64,000 bases of DNA from Bin80 sp965261255 (GTDB lineage: Bacteria; Bacteroidota; Rhodothermia; Rhodothermales; Bin80), in the NCBI GenBank assembly GCA_965261255.1, contig CBDHCQ010000004.1:1116001-1180000 (forward strand). The letters are read 5' to 3'. Position numbers and translations under genes: made by a program. The notes beneath the pieces are model-generated. The model made no database searches. It was given only the letters and a program-made list of their open reading frames with translations, and was not told where the DNA came from. Position 1 is the first letter of the stretch. Every line of letters begins with the position of its first letter. Positions 19,511 to 29,020 of this stretch are shown piece after piece.

Positions 19511-19662
19511 CTATTCAGAATCTCCTTCTTCCTGAGGTTCCCCAGCTTCTGGAAGGGGCATCGACGCTGTTTCGGCCTCAAGAGAAACGGACTCCCTCTC
19601 TTCCTGAGGTTCTTCAGCTTCTGGAGTGGGCGTTGGTGCTTTTTGGACCTCAAGAGTAAGAT
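19511..19662 (-). repeat. Tandem duplication encoding the acidic ClpC tail
   Basis: Two imperfect direct copies about 70 bases long encode LEVQKAPTPTPEAEEPQEE and LEAETASMPLPEAGEPQEE. The shared DNA core CCTGAGGTT..CAGCTTCTGGA appears near 19531 and near 19601 (plus-strand view). Confidence 0.7.
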
Positions 19663-22129
19663 TATCGACCAGGGAGGCGTAGTCAACCAGGATTCGATCC
19701 CCGTTCCCCAAGCTCTGCTCAAGAATCACCTCAGCCAGCGGATCTTCCAGGTAGCGCTGAATTGCACGCTTGAGTGGTCGGGCACCGAACTTGGCGTCGT
19801 AGCCCTTTTCGACGAGAAAATCATTTGCAGAGGGTTGCAATTCAACGGAAATTCCGAGCGCCTGAACGCGTGTAAGGAGTTCCTCAGAGAGCAGCTCAAT
19901 AATCTGGTAGATGTGTTTTCTTTCCAGAGAGTGGAAGACGATCACATCATCAACCCTGTTCAGAAATTCGGGATTGAACACATCCTTCAAGGCAGTCTCA
20001 ATGGTGCTCTTCATCGCCTGGTAATCAAAAGCTTCCGAACTTTGCGAGAAACCTAACCCCAAACCGGAATTACGGATATCCCTTGCACCAATGTTGCTGG
20101 TCATAATGACGACCGTATTACGAAAATCAACCCTCCGACCACTTCCATCGGTCAGCACGCCATCATCAAGAACCTGCAGCAGGATGTTAAACACATCGGG
20201 GTGGGCTTTTTCGATCTCATCCAGCAGCACAACCGAGAACGGTTTACGACGAACCTTTTCGGTCAGTTGTCCACCTTCATCGTAGCCCACATATCCTGGA
20301 GGCGCGCCAACCAGACGGCTGACTGCAAACTTCTCCATGTACTCACTCATGTCGACGCGAACTAGTGCGTCGGTAGAATCGAACAGGTATTCGGTGAGTA
20401 CTTTTGCCAGTTCTGTTTTCCCAACACCGGTGGGTCCGAGGAAGATGAACGATCCAATGGGTCGACTGGGATCTTTGATTCCGGCCCGTGTACGGCGAAT
20501 CGCCTTGGAGAGCTTAGTGATTGGTTCGTCCTGGCCTACGATGTATTTCTGGAGGGCAGTTTCCATGCTCAGCAGCTTTTCCTGCTCGGGCTCGGACAAT
20601 CTCTCGAGGGGGATACCGGTCATCATGGCCACCGTAGCAGTTATATCTGCTGTGGTGACGTCGAAGCGCTCCTCATCGGCCAGATGTTGCCATTCACTCT
20701 TGGCCTGATCCAGTTGTTCCTGAAGTTTCGTCTCTTCGTCGCGCAAGCGGGCGGCTTCCTCGAACTGTTGTTGAGTTACCACTTCGATTTTTGTTTTCCG
20801 CGTTGCTTCAATCTGGTTTTCCAGTTCGATAATATGATCCGGTACATGAATATTTCCCAGATGGACGCATGCACCAGCTTCGTCAATAATATCAAGTGCC
20901 TTATCAGGGAGGTGACGATCAGTGATATAGCGTTCTGAGAGCGATACAGCCAACGCTAGTGCATCGTCCTGGTAGATAACATTATGGTGATCCTCGTATC
21001 TATCCTTTATCCGTCGCAGGATTTCCAGCGTTTCCTCCGGTGTGGATGGATCAACCAGGATTTTTTGGAAGCGTCGGTCAAGGGCACCATCCTTCTCGAC
21101 ATATTGTCTATACTCATCCAGCGTAGTGGCTCCAATACACTGTAGCTCTCCACGGGCCAGTGCCGGCTTGAACATATTGGATGCATCAAGTGAACCTGAG
21201 GCACTGCCCGCGCCGACAATGGTGTGGACCTCATCAATAAAGAGAATCACCTCCGGGCTTTTTTCCAGCTCCGTCATCACGGCCTTCAGGCGTTCTTCAA
21301 ACTGCCCGCGATACTTGGTTCCTGCTACCAGCGCAGCAAGGTCAAGGGTTATGATGCGTTTTTCATGCAGGACACGAGAGACTTTGCGCTGGGTTATGCG
21401 CATCGCGAGGCCTTCTGCAATGGCGGTCTTCCCTACACCAGGCTCGCCAATCAGGATTGGGTTGTTTTTCTTACGGCGACTGAGAACCTGAGCTACTCTG
21501 CCAATCTCTTTATGACGGCCAATCACAGGATCCAGCTCTCCTTTATCCGCGAGCCGGGTCAGATCACGCCCGAAATTATCCAGCACAGGCGTTTTGGATT
21601 TCGAATCTCGCGGTTTCTGAGGACCGCGGCTGCTCTGTGTCGGTCCACCACGTCCGGGCTCGTTCGCGCGCCTGGTCGGTGATCCGCCAGAGAGAATCGC
21701 ATCCAATTCTTTGCGCAGGACCTCATACGTGATTGAAAAAGTGCCCCCAAGTATTTGTGCGGCTACATTGTCATCATCTCGAAGCAGGCTCAATAGGAGG
21801 TGCTCGGTACCGATCACGTCCGATTTGTAAAGTTTGGCTTCCAGGTAGGTAATACGGAGTACTTTTTCAGCCTGTTTTGTTAGCGGGAGATTGCCGACAG
21901 TGAGTGTGCCACCGCCGGAACGCACCGTATGTTCAATCTTTTTTCTGAGTCTATTCAGGTCACAGCCAAGGTTGCGCAGTATTCGAACAGCGACCCCCTC
22001 TCCTTCACGGATCAGCCCGAGAAGAAGGTGCTCGGTGCCGATGTAATCGTGACCAAGACGAATAGCCTCATCACGACTGTATGAGATCACATCACGTACA
22101 CGGTTGGAAAAGTTACTGTGTCGATCCAT
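19511..22129 (-). CDS. clpC: ATP-dependent Clp protease ATPase subunit ClpC
   Basis: ClpC unfolds proteins and feeds them to ClpP. The 872-residue protein starts with the double Clp-N repeat (IGTEHLLLGLI and IGTEHLLLSLL). AAA domain 1 has Walker A GEPGVGKTAIA and Walker B FIDEVHTIVGAG. A linker holds a UVR-type QQQFEEAARLRDEE, and AAA domain 2 has GPTGVGKTELA and LLDEIEKAHPDV. The UVR-type segment separates it from ClpA/ClpB. The last ~45 residues form an acidic, proline-rich tail of two imperfect 23-residue copies. ATG at 22129 gives the usual MDRHSNFSNRV-type start; an upstream in-frame start overlaps the next gene. Confidence 0.95.
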   Translation of the reverse strand: MDRHSNFSNRVRDVISYSRDEAIRLGHDYIGTEHLLLGLIREGEGVAVRILRNLGCDLNRLRKKIEHTVRSGGGTLTVGNLPLTKQAEKVLRITYLEAKLYKSDVIGTEHLLLSLLRDDDNVAAQILGGTFSITYEVLRKELDAILSGGSPTRRANEPGRGGPTQSSRGPQKPRDSKSKTPVLDNFGRDLTRLADKGELDPVIGRHKEIGRVAQVLSRRKKNNPILIGEPGVGKTAIAEGLAMRITQRKVSRVLHEKRIITLDLAALVAGTKYRGQFEERLKAVMTELEKSPEVILFIDEVHTIVGAGSASGSLDASNMFKPALARGELQCIGATTLDEYRQYVEKDGALDRRFQKILVDPSTPEETLEILRRIKDRYEDHHNVIYQDDALALAVSLSERYITDRHLPDKALDIIDEAGACVHLGNIHVPDHIIELENQIEATRKTKIEVVTQQQFEEAARLRDEETKLQEQLDQAKSEWQHLADEERFDVTTADITATVAMMTGIPLERLSEPEQEKLLSMETALQKYIVGQDEPITKLSKAIRRTRAGIKDPSRPIGSFIFLGPTGVGKTELAKVLTEYLFDSTDALVRVDMSEYMEKFAVSRLVGAPPGYVGYDEGGQLTEKVRRKPFSVVLLDEIEKAHPDVFNILLQVLDDGVLTDGSGRRVDFRNTVVIMTSNIGARDIRNSGLGLGFSQSSEAFDYQAMKSTIETALKDVFNPEFLNRVDDVIVFHSLERKHIYQIIELLSEELLTRVQALGISVELQPSANDFLVEKGYDAKFGARPLKRAIQRYLEDPLAEVILEQSLGNGDRILVDYASLVDNLTLEVQKAPTPTPEAEEPQEERESVSLEAETASMPLPEAGEPQEEGDSE

Positions 22130-22140
22130 TGGCGTCTGGT

Positions 22141-22485
22141 TCAGGCTGCAAAGCTGGATCCGCAACCACACGTCTGGGTGGCATTTGGATTATTGAAAAC
22201 AAAACCACGCGCATCAAGGCCTGCATGATAGTCTATCATGGTTCCTAAGAGGTACAGTCCCTGTCGCTTATCAATGTACAATACAATTCCATCAAAATTG
22301 AACGTAATATCGTGTTCACGAAGCTTGTCAAAGCCCAGAATGTAACTCATACCGCTACATCCCCCACCGCGAACGCCAACCCTCAGCCCATAATCTTCGG
22401 GGATTGATTTTGCGGTCAAGATTTTCTGTACCTCTTCGGCTGCACGAGGACTCAGCGTTACTGGGGCAGTAGATGAATCAACCAT
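22141..22485 (-). CDS. Iron-sulfur cluster carrier, ErpA/IscA (HesB) family
   Basis: A-type carrier that holds and delivers Fe-S clusters to target enzymes. The 114-residue protein has the three diagnostic cysteines: one in VGVRGGGCSGMSY and two in the C-terminal CGCGSSF. The spacing and the flanking FVFNNPNATQTCGCG are typical of the family. It lies 11 bases upstream of clpC on the minus strand and is probably co-transcribed. The sequence does not decide between ErpA and IscA, and no isc or suf genes are present in the window. Confidence 0.93.
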   Translation of the reverse strand: MVDSSTAPVTLSPRAAEEVQKILTAKSIPEDYGLRVGVRGGGCSGMSYILGFDKLREHDITFNFDGIVLYIDKRQGLYLLGTMIDYHAGLDARGFVFNNPNATQTCGCGSSFAA

Positions 22486-22542
22486 GATGATTTCGGAATG
22501 GCCCGTACCGCCTATACATCTTCTTTTGAAGCCTGTTCCGTT

Positions 22543-23775
22543 TCAATCGAAATTGCCAGACTCAGTGTGGTGCATCAAGACCCGGGTCATGAGACGTACT
22601 GAGAGACTCATGGCCCGTTCGTCAACATCAAAAAAGGCATCGTGGAGTGGATAGCCTGTAGCTGTGCTGCCGCGTGTGCCAACGCGAATGAGCATACCCG
22701 GAACATGCCGAAGGTAATTTGCAAAATCTTCGGCTCCCATACTGGGTACACATATATCCAATGCAGCATCTTTGCCGAAGAGATCGTGGATGCAGGTTCG
22801 AACATTCTGGCATAGCTTGGGGTCGTTGATGACGGCGGGGAGACCGCCCTGATTGATTAGCTCAATCTTGACACCATGCAATTGTGCAAAATTCTCTGCA
22901 GCGTGCTGCATGTAATTAACCAGGTAAACCCGGTCATCATCACTGAGGCAGCGCAAAGTACCCTCAAACGCCACTTTAGCGGGAATCACATTGTGTGCGA
23001 GCCCAGCCTCGAGCATACATACGGTAAAAACCGCAGGATTACGGGCATCGGTTACACGCCCTACGAGTTGATAGTACTGGTTCAGTAACTGTGTGGCAAT
23101 CCATACGGTGTCCTTTACGTTCTGTGGGCGGGCGGAGTGTCCGGTGCTTGGTGCAGTGACCTCGACGCGTAACCGATCAGATGATGCCGTGACCTGCCCT
23201 TCGGGTATGCCAAATTGCCCAACATCAAGTGTTGGGTCCACATGAACGCAATAAAGAGCTTTCAAGGGGTCGCACACCCCCGCTTCAATCATGGGGATGG
23301 AACCGCTGGGATTACCCTCTTCATTTGGCTGAAACAAGATTCGCACACGCCCTCTTAGATGGCGCCGGATTTGGTAAAGGATTAGCGCAAGACCAACGCC
23401 GACTGCTGTGTGTACATCATGCCCGCAGGCATGAGCAACGCCGGTGTTCCGTGAAGCATATGCTACATGTTTGGCATCCTGCAGCTTTAATGCATCTAGG
23501 TCGCAACGAAAACCAATGTGTGGCCCAGGATGCTCGCCGTCTATATCTACGAACAGTCCGGTCTTTGCATGTGGTCCAGAAACCTGCATGCCATGACTCT
23601 CCAGGTGATCGCGTACCAAGCGGCTGGTAGCATATTCCTCGTAGCCGATTTCCGGGTTACGGTGCAAGTGCCGACGCACTGCAATCAGGTAGTCAACAAA
23701 ATCTTCGGATAGCTGCTCATGGTCGAATGACGTAGGAAACGAGTACGTGGCAGGTATGGCGTCAAATGTTGACAT
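22543..23775 (-). CDS. M20-family amidohydrolase/peptidase
   Basis: Zinc-dependent amidohydrolase of the M20 group that contains hippurate hydrolases and N-acyl amino acid deacylases. The 410-residue protein has RRHLHRNPEIGYEE near the N-terminus, metal ligands in HACGHDVHTAVG, the catalytic FQPNEEG segment, a dimerisation insert, and the final metal ligand region VPSMGAEDFANYL...PLHDAFFDVDE. The exact substrate cannot be told. An in-frame ATG 18 bases upstream also exists; MSTFDAIPATYS was preferred as a simpler start. It is last-but-one before the large carbohydrate-related genes. Confidence 0.9.
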   Translation of the reverse strand: MSTFDAIPATYSFPTSFDHEQLSEDFVDYLIAVRRHLHRNPEIGYEEYATSRLVRDHLESHGMQVSGPHAKTGLFVDIDGEHPGPHIGFRCDLDALKLQDAKHVAYASRNTGVAHACGHDVHTAVGVGLALILYQIRRHLRGRVRILFQPNEEGNPSGSIPMIEAGVCDPLKALYCVHVDPTLDVGQFGIPEGQVTASSDRLRVEVTAPSTGHSARPQNVKDTVWIATQLLNQYYQLVGRVTDARNPAVFTVCMLEAGLAHNVIPAKVAFEGTLRCLSDDDRVYLVNYMQHAAENFAQLHGVKIELINQGGLPAVINDPKLCQNVRTCIHDLFGKDAALDICVPSMGAEDFANYLRHVPGMLIRVGTRGSTATGYPLHDAFFDVDERAMSLSVRLMTRVLMHHTESGNFD

Positions 23776-23959
23776 ATTTGGAGGAGGTTCCAAAAACTTT
23801 GAGGTTGTACGGTGTCAGAGTTGCCAAGGAGGTTGCGAGGATGGACGTTCAAACAATAAGCAATTTACGACGGAGGTTTTTTCCAATAAAGCCAGTAGCA
23901 GATAACAGAATTTGTTGTATAACAGATGCGATAGCGATGGTTAATTCTGAGGAAATTGC

Positions 23960-26900
23960 TCAAAAGTTTGGCTTTAGGTACACATCAACGCGGGTCAGAT
24001 TACCAGTACGGCCAAAGAGCGCGGCACTCTCCTCGGAGGAGAGTGCGAGTTCTGGTCGCTCCTCAGCGTGTTCCCCTCGAGTTTTAAGCATAGGATTTTC
24101 AGACAGATGATAAACAAAAGGGATCTGGCAATAAGTAAACGCGAACATCCCCGCATTTAGTTGCAGGGACATGAGGCTGCCGTCTAGGTCGTACCAATTG
24201 AATTTTTCCCGGCTCCGGCAAAATTCCGCGCCACGGAGCAGGGCGGGATTGATACGGAGAATTCCATCGGTGATGCGAATACCCAATTCACCCCAGCGGC
24301 AAAGAATATCTTCCTTCACCTGCCCGGTCAGTCCAGGCTGTTGTGCACCGCCCCAACTCGGGGTGTGCGAATACGGATCTTGCGGAAAAGCGCCGTACTT
24401 GCCCGGTGACTGAGCTCCACCGAGACTATCACGGATCTTGTAGTAATGCCGAGCAAGCTCCTTTTGTGCGGAATGCGGTGCATCTGTATCCACTGCATTC
24501 CAGAAGGCGCCTTGTACAGCCAGAAGCAATTTGGAAATAATATGCCAGTAAATGCAACCCAGACCTTCGTATTTGAAAAACCGCCCGGACCGTCCCGTGA
24601 AGGATGCGTGCTCGAACGTTTTTTCGTACAGCTCCAAAATGTTTGCTTTATCACGTTCAGCGGATTTATAGCCCTCATTATGCAGCACATCCAGTAGGTT
24701 TGTTAACTCAGCAGCATTAACGAGTGCTGGGTTAAAATAGTGCTGTCCGTTGGCAGTTCGGGCGATCAGTCGATGATCGCCTTTCTTGATAAGTTTTCGT
24801 ACCAGCGTTAGTCGTACGACATCGTTGGGAGCGATACGATTACGAGCACTGAACGTAGGGAGGATCTTGTCTGCGTAGAGGAGATAGCTGCCTTGTCGAG
24901 TGCTGTACAGTGGACTTCGTTCCAAAGCGTTCAACAGCGCCACAACATCCGTGGCACCAAGGATGCCGGAGGTCAAAGCTGCAATCTGCCCCTCTAACAT
25001 GAGCGGCAATGCCTCTATCCGGATAGAACATTCTGAGGTTACATGGAGGATCGTATAGGAATGTGCGAGATGATCTTCCTGGATTGCTTGTCGTAGTGTT
25101 GGACGAATGGCTTTACACGCAAGGCTGCAGAATGCGGCCAGACTTGAAGCATCAGTCAGTATCGGTTCTTTCTGTAAGCCGTGGGCATACAGGTTCGCAC
25201 GATACTTGGAGGCCGCACGCCCCAGCGCATCCATTGAGCGGAATTGGGCCGCGGGGTTATTAATTTCGCCACAGCCTGCCAGTTCATTTTCGACATCACT
25301 GCACCAGTCTGCCACTTCTTTGGAAACCAGGTATTGTATGTCCTCCTGCGCTTCGAATAACTGACCAAGGAACTGCAGGTATCTGTACAAATGGAACAGT
25401 GTAACTAGAGAGCATCCCCAGCCGGCAAGTGCATTATTGGCATCATTCCATTCAGGGCGCTGCGTGTTTAGCCAAATTCCACCGCCGGGCACCAGTGCGC
25501 AGAACTTTGCCAGTGCGGGGACAAGCAATTTTTCTGCAAGCGTTACAAGAATCGGTTGACCTTCCGGGGTCTGTAGCAGGCGGCCATCGGATCCCATTTC
25601 CGTGACACGCTCGGAAATATGTCCATGCAGATCCCAGTCAAAATGTACCGAGTTTTTCGGATCAGACAGGATCTGCTCATGTTCAGCCAGTCTGTAGGGT
25701 ACTTGCGTATAGCTGAAGATGCGCATATTCAGCAACTGGGCAAGCCCGCTTGGGTCATGCGCGTAGGCCCATTCCAAAAGGCACAGCAGGTAATTGATTT
25801 GGTGATCTCCCCAATATCCAATCGAGGCCCATGGATCCGACTCGTCAGGTATTTCCCAGTCTACTCCGCTTCGTCCAATTCGATAGGGATTGTATCCGTC
25901 AGCCGTAGAGGCATTGACGAAAGTTGCGATCATCGCAGGATAATAGTGGGGAAAGGATCTGCCCAGGGCCTCCCAGTTCTGAAATAAGTCACGCCAGTTT
26001 CCCGAGTAGTCCAGTATCACATTACCCTTCTCATCGTGTGTGCGGATTTCAAATGCGTTCCAGGGGCGGCTGGGATCGCCGTGTCGCCTGCTATATCCCA
26101 GCGGGAGATATTCGGATATGAGTCGGCGCAACTGAGGATCTTCGGGCTGTGGCACCTGAGTCAGGTCTATGGTACGAGGCAAGGCCTCCAGGAATGGGGA
26201 GTCGGCAAGTGCATGATTGCGCACACGAACGAAATCAATCAAATCCTTCTTTTCGATGAGATATCCGCGAAGCGGGATACCTCCGCGCATTACGTTGAAT
26301 AGTGTGTTTGCGTAGTGTCGCGAATCATTGGAGGCCAATGCGGTCTGTTGAAAGCCGTCTGCGCTCCCGATGAGAAGACGAAGGTCCGAATTATCCTGGT
26401 GCTCTTGATGACGCAGTGTTCGTACATGCGTCGCTGAATTTTCAAGGGCGGTGTGCAGCAAGATCAAATCACCAGCATGCTGATCCACGTCTGCGATCAG
26501 GTCCCAGGAAGTTGGGCGGTCTTTGACGAGGCGAAGATTGCGTTCGACGAAGAAAGCTCCCCGGCGACCACGGATATGGTGTTCCGTATTCAGTTGTTGC
26601 CCAGCCCTGTAGGCACTCAGTTGCAGCGTGGATAGCAATATTGATACCGGACGCGGCCCATGCTGCCAGACCAGCGTGGCGGTTAAGGCTTCTTCCGGGA
26701 CCGGTTGATCAACTACAAGGGTACTGAGAGAGAAGATACCAACCTGTTTCTCCAGCTCATTTATTTTGTAGGCATCTACGAGTGTGCTGCGAGAACGCTG
26801 CAGTTGTGCGCCGACACCAGGGGGCAGGATATTACAGATCCCGTCCAGCACACTGACTCGTATAGGCAAGTTCCAAACGCTTTCCAGCCGAGCACGCCGA

Positions 26901-27409
26901 ACAAACCCGAAGCCGTTAACGCATTGCCAACTGTAAGAGAATCGAAGGCTGAGATCACGATTGAACTCCTCGAACAACAGCTTATTGCCTGCGACATTCT
27001 TGTACAGGTTACGTTCGATCCGATATAACCCTGACTGTATAGGCGCGAATGGCTCCCAGAGCATCGTTCGATTAGAGCGTTCGACCCGCACGATAGTGAT
27101 ACTTCCTGTATGTGGGGCAGCATCGTGAAGCTTATCGTCGGTTACATAGGGGAAGAGTGCATGATCGGCGTTGCGTCGGCCGGCAGTAAGTGCACCGGTG
27201 CTGGAAATAAATATCCAGTGATCTCCGACGCTGGCTAAAGTGATCAGAAAAGGGGGGAGTTGATCGTAATTCCCAATTCGGTACCAGCGTTCACCGTACC
27301 GCTCCACGAACCGCCCGGTACAGGATCCACGATTCGGATGCACCTTGCCTTGTCCGACGAATATGTCCTGAGGCTCACTCTCCCGTAACGAGGAACGGGA
27401 TGTTGGCAT
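23960..27409 (-). CDS. Large (alpha/alpha)6-barrel-type carbohydrate-active protein
   Basis: A protein of about 1149 residues with no signal peptide. An N-terminal region (ERWYRIGNYDQLPPFLITLA, ISSTGALTAGRRN) leads into a long helical part with WNAFEIRTHDEKG, GYWGDHQINYLLCLLEWA and PEWNDANNALAGWG, then YGAFPQDPYSHTPSWGGAQQ. The WGDHQ and PEWNDANNAL segments recall glycan phosphorylases and hydrolases with (alpha/alpha)6 barrels, such as GH94 relatives, but I cannot place it in a numbered family. The gene overlaps the downstream end of the secreted GH-like gene, which supports joint action on a polysaccharide. The start MPTSRSSLRESEP is one of three close in-frame options. Confidence 0.6.
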   Translation of the reverse strand: MPTSRSSLRESEPQDIFVGQGKVHPNRGSCTGRFVERYGERWYRIGNYDQLPPFLITLASVGDHWIFISSTGALTAGRRNADHALFPYVTDDKLHDAAPHTGSITIVRVERSNRTMLWEPFAPIQSGLYRIERNLYKNVAGNKLLFEEFNRDLSLRFSYSWQCVNGFGFVRRARLESVWNLPIRVSVLDGICNILPPGVGAQLQRSRSTLVDAYKINELEKQVGIFSLSTLVVDQPVPEEALTATLVWQHGPRPVSILLSTLQLSAYRAGQQLNTEHHIRGRRGAFFVERNLRLVKDRPTSWDLIADVDQHAGDLILLHTALENSATHVRTLRHQEHQDNSDLRLLIGSADGFQQTALASNDSRHYANTLFNVMRGGIPLRGYLIEKKDLIDFVRVRNHALADSPFLEALPRTIDLTQVPQPEDPQLRRLISEYLPLGYSRRHGDPSRPWNAFEIRTHDEKGNVILDYSGNWRDLFQNWEALGRSFPHYYPAMIATFVNASTADGYNPYRIGRSGVDWEIPDESDPWASIGYWGDHQINYLLCLLEWAYAHDPSGLAQLLNMRIFSYTQVPYRLAEHEQILSDPKNSVHFDWDLHGHISERVTEMGSDGRLLQTPEGQPILVTLAEKLLVPALAKFCALVPGGGIWLNTQRPEWNDANNALAGWGCSLVTLFHLYRYLQFLGQLFEAQEDIQYLVSKEVADWCSDVENELAGCGEINNPAAQFRSMDALGRAASKYRANLYAHGLQKEPILTDASSLAAFCSLACKAIRPTLRQAIQEDHLAHSYTILHVTSECSIRIEALPLMLEGQIAALTSGILGATDVVALLNALERSPLYSTRQGSYLLYADKILPTFSARNRIAPNDVVRLTLVRKLIKKGDHRLIARTANGQHYFNPALVNAAELTNLLDVLHNEGYKSAERDKANILELYEKTFEHASFTGRSGRFFKYEGLGCIYWHIISKLLLAVQGAFWNAVDTDAPHSAQKELARHYYKIRDSLGGAQSPGKYGAFPQDPYSHTPSWGGAQQPGLTGQVKEDILCRWGELGIRITDGILRINPALLRGAEFCRSREKFNWYDLDGSLMSLQLNAGMFAFTYCQIPFVYHLSENPMLKTRGEHAEERPELALSSEESAALFGRTGNLTRVDVYLKPNF

Positions 27410-28718
27410 GCGCCGCACTTCCTTGGCCATCAATAATGTTAACAAATAGTCGGTAGGCACCCGGTTCAGTAGGGGCCTTCAGGTTAACCTGCGCGCCATC
27501 AGCGCTCGCGAACAGGCCGGGGATCGGTTCTGGTTCGACTTCGTCATCTCCGCCATGGCCAACGGCTGTAGCTTCGGGGCGAACGGTCCAGTGGTAATTC
27601 AGCACATCTCCTTCGGGATCACTTGTGACGACTGTACTGGCAACACTCGCGTCTGGAGACAACTCGATATTATCGGTGGCTTCCAGTCCATTAAGCGTAA
27701 AGGAATCTATTCGAGGAGCTTGGTTGGCTGGCCACGTACCCGTCCATTTGTGGTGCATTATGTCGACCGCAGCCGTTTTATCTCCATTTGGCATAAACAT
27801 GCCATACCAGGTGGGTGTACGTTCCTGCTTTTGTCCCCAAAGGAACACATAGGAGCCAATACACTGAATAGTATCGGGGGCAATCACGGTTGCAAATCGC
27901 CGATCGTACCAGTCTGCTTTTACGGTGGAGTTGTTCTCGAGCGGTGCACCCCACGGGGTCGTCGGAACCTCCCAGTGACCGGTAGCTCCCCATTCGGTCA
28001 CGACATAAGGACCGTTCCAGTCAGCTTCCTCCAGATACCGTGGCAGGTTGATGATATCGGCGTACATCTGAATACCTAGAAGGTCCAGGTCCGGAGCGCG
28101 CGTTTTGATCTGGGCGATCAGTTCAGGGCTTATCCCCGCCAGCATCGTGAGCGTTGGATGATTGCCGTCGATCTCATGGATCATCTTGGAGATATCGTTC
28201 ACGGCATCCCAGACGCGTGGATTCGTAGCCCCCAGATTCAGCTCATTCCCGATTCCCCACATAAGCAGGGCGGGATGATCCTTGTACAGCAAAACCTCCT
28301 CCCGTACGGCGGCCAGCTGAGCAGCGACAGCTGCCGAGTCGCTATAATCGAAATTAAACACTCCCCGTCCGCTTCCTGGGCGCTCCCGTGCGATTTCGAT
28401 TCCCATAGTCACCATTAGTCCGTTCGCATGTGCACGATCCAGGACCTCGACGCCAGTATTCTGTCCATTATCCGTACGCCAGGTACGGAACGAATTGCCT
28501 CCGTGCGCGGCCAGGGCTTCTACATCCCCAAATTCCAGGCCGGCACCATTGATATAGAACGGAGCATCATTTACATAAAGCTGGTATCGCCCGTCCTCCT
28601 GGCGAATCTCCACTTTTTTCGCCTCCTGGCTCTGGTTTGCCGTTCCTTCCTGTCCGCAGCCTATCACTACGAAGACGAAGATTACAGCAAGCATAAAGTG
28701 ACGTTTTTGATGACTCAT
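27375..28718 (-). CDS. Lipoprotein glycoside hydrolase (GH2/GH5-like TIM barrel)
   Basis: The 447-residue protein begins with a lipoprotein signal ending in VVIGC (C21), so it should be exported and lipid-anchored. Residues ~40-340 form a TIM-barrel glycoside hydrolase of the GH2/GH5 clan: FRTWRTDNGQ near 77-86, the acid/base Glu159 in WGIGNELNLG and the nucleophile Glu242 in VVTEWGATGHWE. The C-terminal ~100 residues are an Ig-like domain (LSPDASVASTVVTSDPEGD). It overlaps the following gene by 35 bases or more. Together they suggest a small polysaccharide-use unit, but no SusC/SusD pair lies next to it. The substrate is unknown. Confidence 0.8.
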   Translation of the reverse strand: MSHQKRHFMLAVIFVFVVIGCGQEGTANQSQEAKKVEIRQEDGRYQLYVNDAPFYINGAGLEFGDVEALAAHGGNSFRTWRTDNGQNTGVEVLDRAHANGLMVTMGIEIARERPGSGRGVFNFDYSDSAAVAAQLAAVREEVLLYKDHPALLMWGIGNELNLGATNPRVWDAVNDISKMIHEIDGNHPTLTMLAGISPELIAQIKTRAPDLDLLGIQMYADIINLPRYLEEADWNGPYVVTEWGATGHWEVPTTPWGAPLENNSTVKADWYDRRFATVIAPDTIQCIGSYVFLWGQKQERTPTWYGMFMPNGDKTAAVDIMHHKWTGTWPANQAPRIDSFTLNGLEATDNIELSPDASVASTVVTSDPEGDVLNYHWTVRPEATAVGHGGDDEVEPEPIPGLFASADGAQVNLKAPTEPGAYRLFVNIIDGQGSAAHANIPFLVTGE

Positions 28719-29020
28719 GAAGTTTCAATCCAAATATTCTGAGTGGCCTGAATACGATTCTGTCCAGGAATTGTGCCAGATTCGCCCCAGTCTTCGGATT
28801 GATGCGCGAACGGGGAAGGCATGTGGAAAGAGTGGGTGCGGGGATCTGTGCAATAGAGCGTGGCCACTACAGAGATTCTACGAAAACAGGGAACCTATTT
28901 GAGAAAATTCTCCGATGCAGAGGCTAACTTTAAAGATAAAGAGGGAAATACACGCTCAATTCCCAGATTTCGGAAATTCTAGGGGGGAAGTTCAGATTTG
29001 GTACAATTCCGCAGACCCTA
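28719..29020. other. Intergenic region, no gene seen
   Basis: About 300 bases between the divergent-facing ends of the GH gene start and the hipA stop. It should hold the promoter for the GH gene. No hairpin, repeat or coding signal was recognised. Confidence 0.4.
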
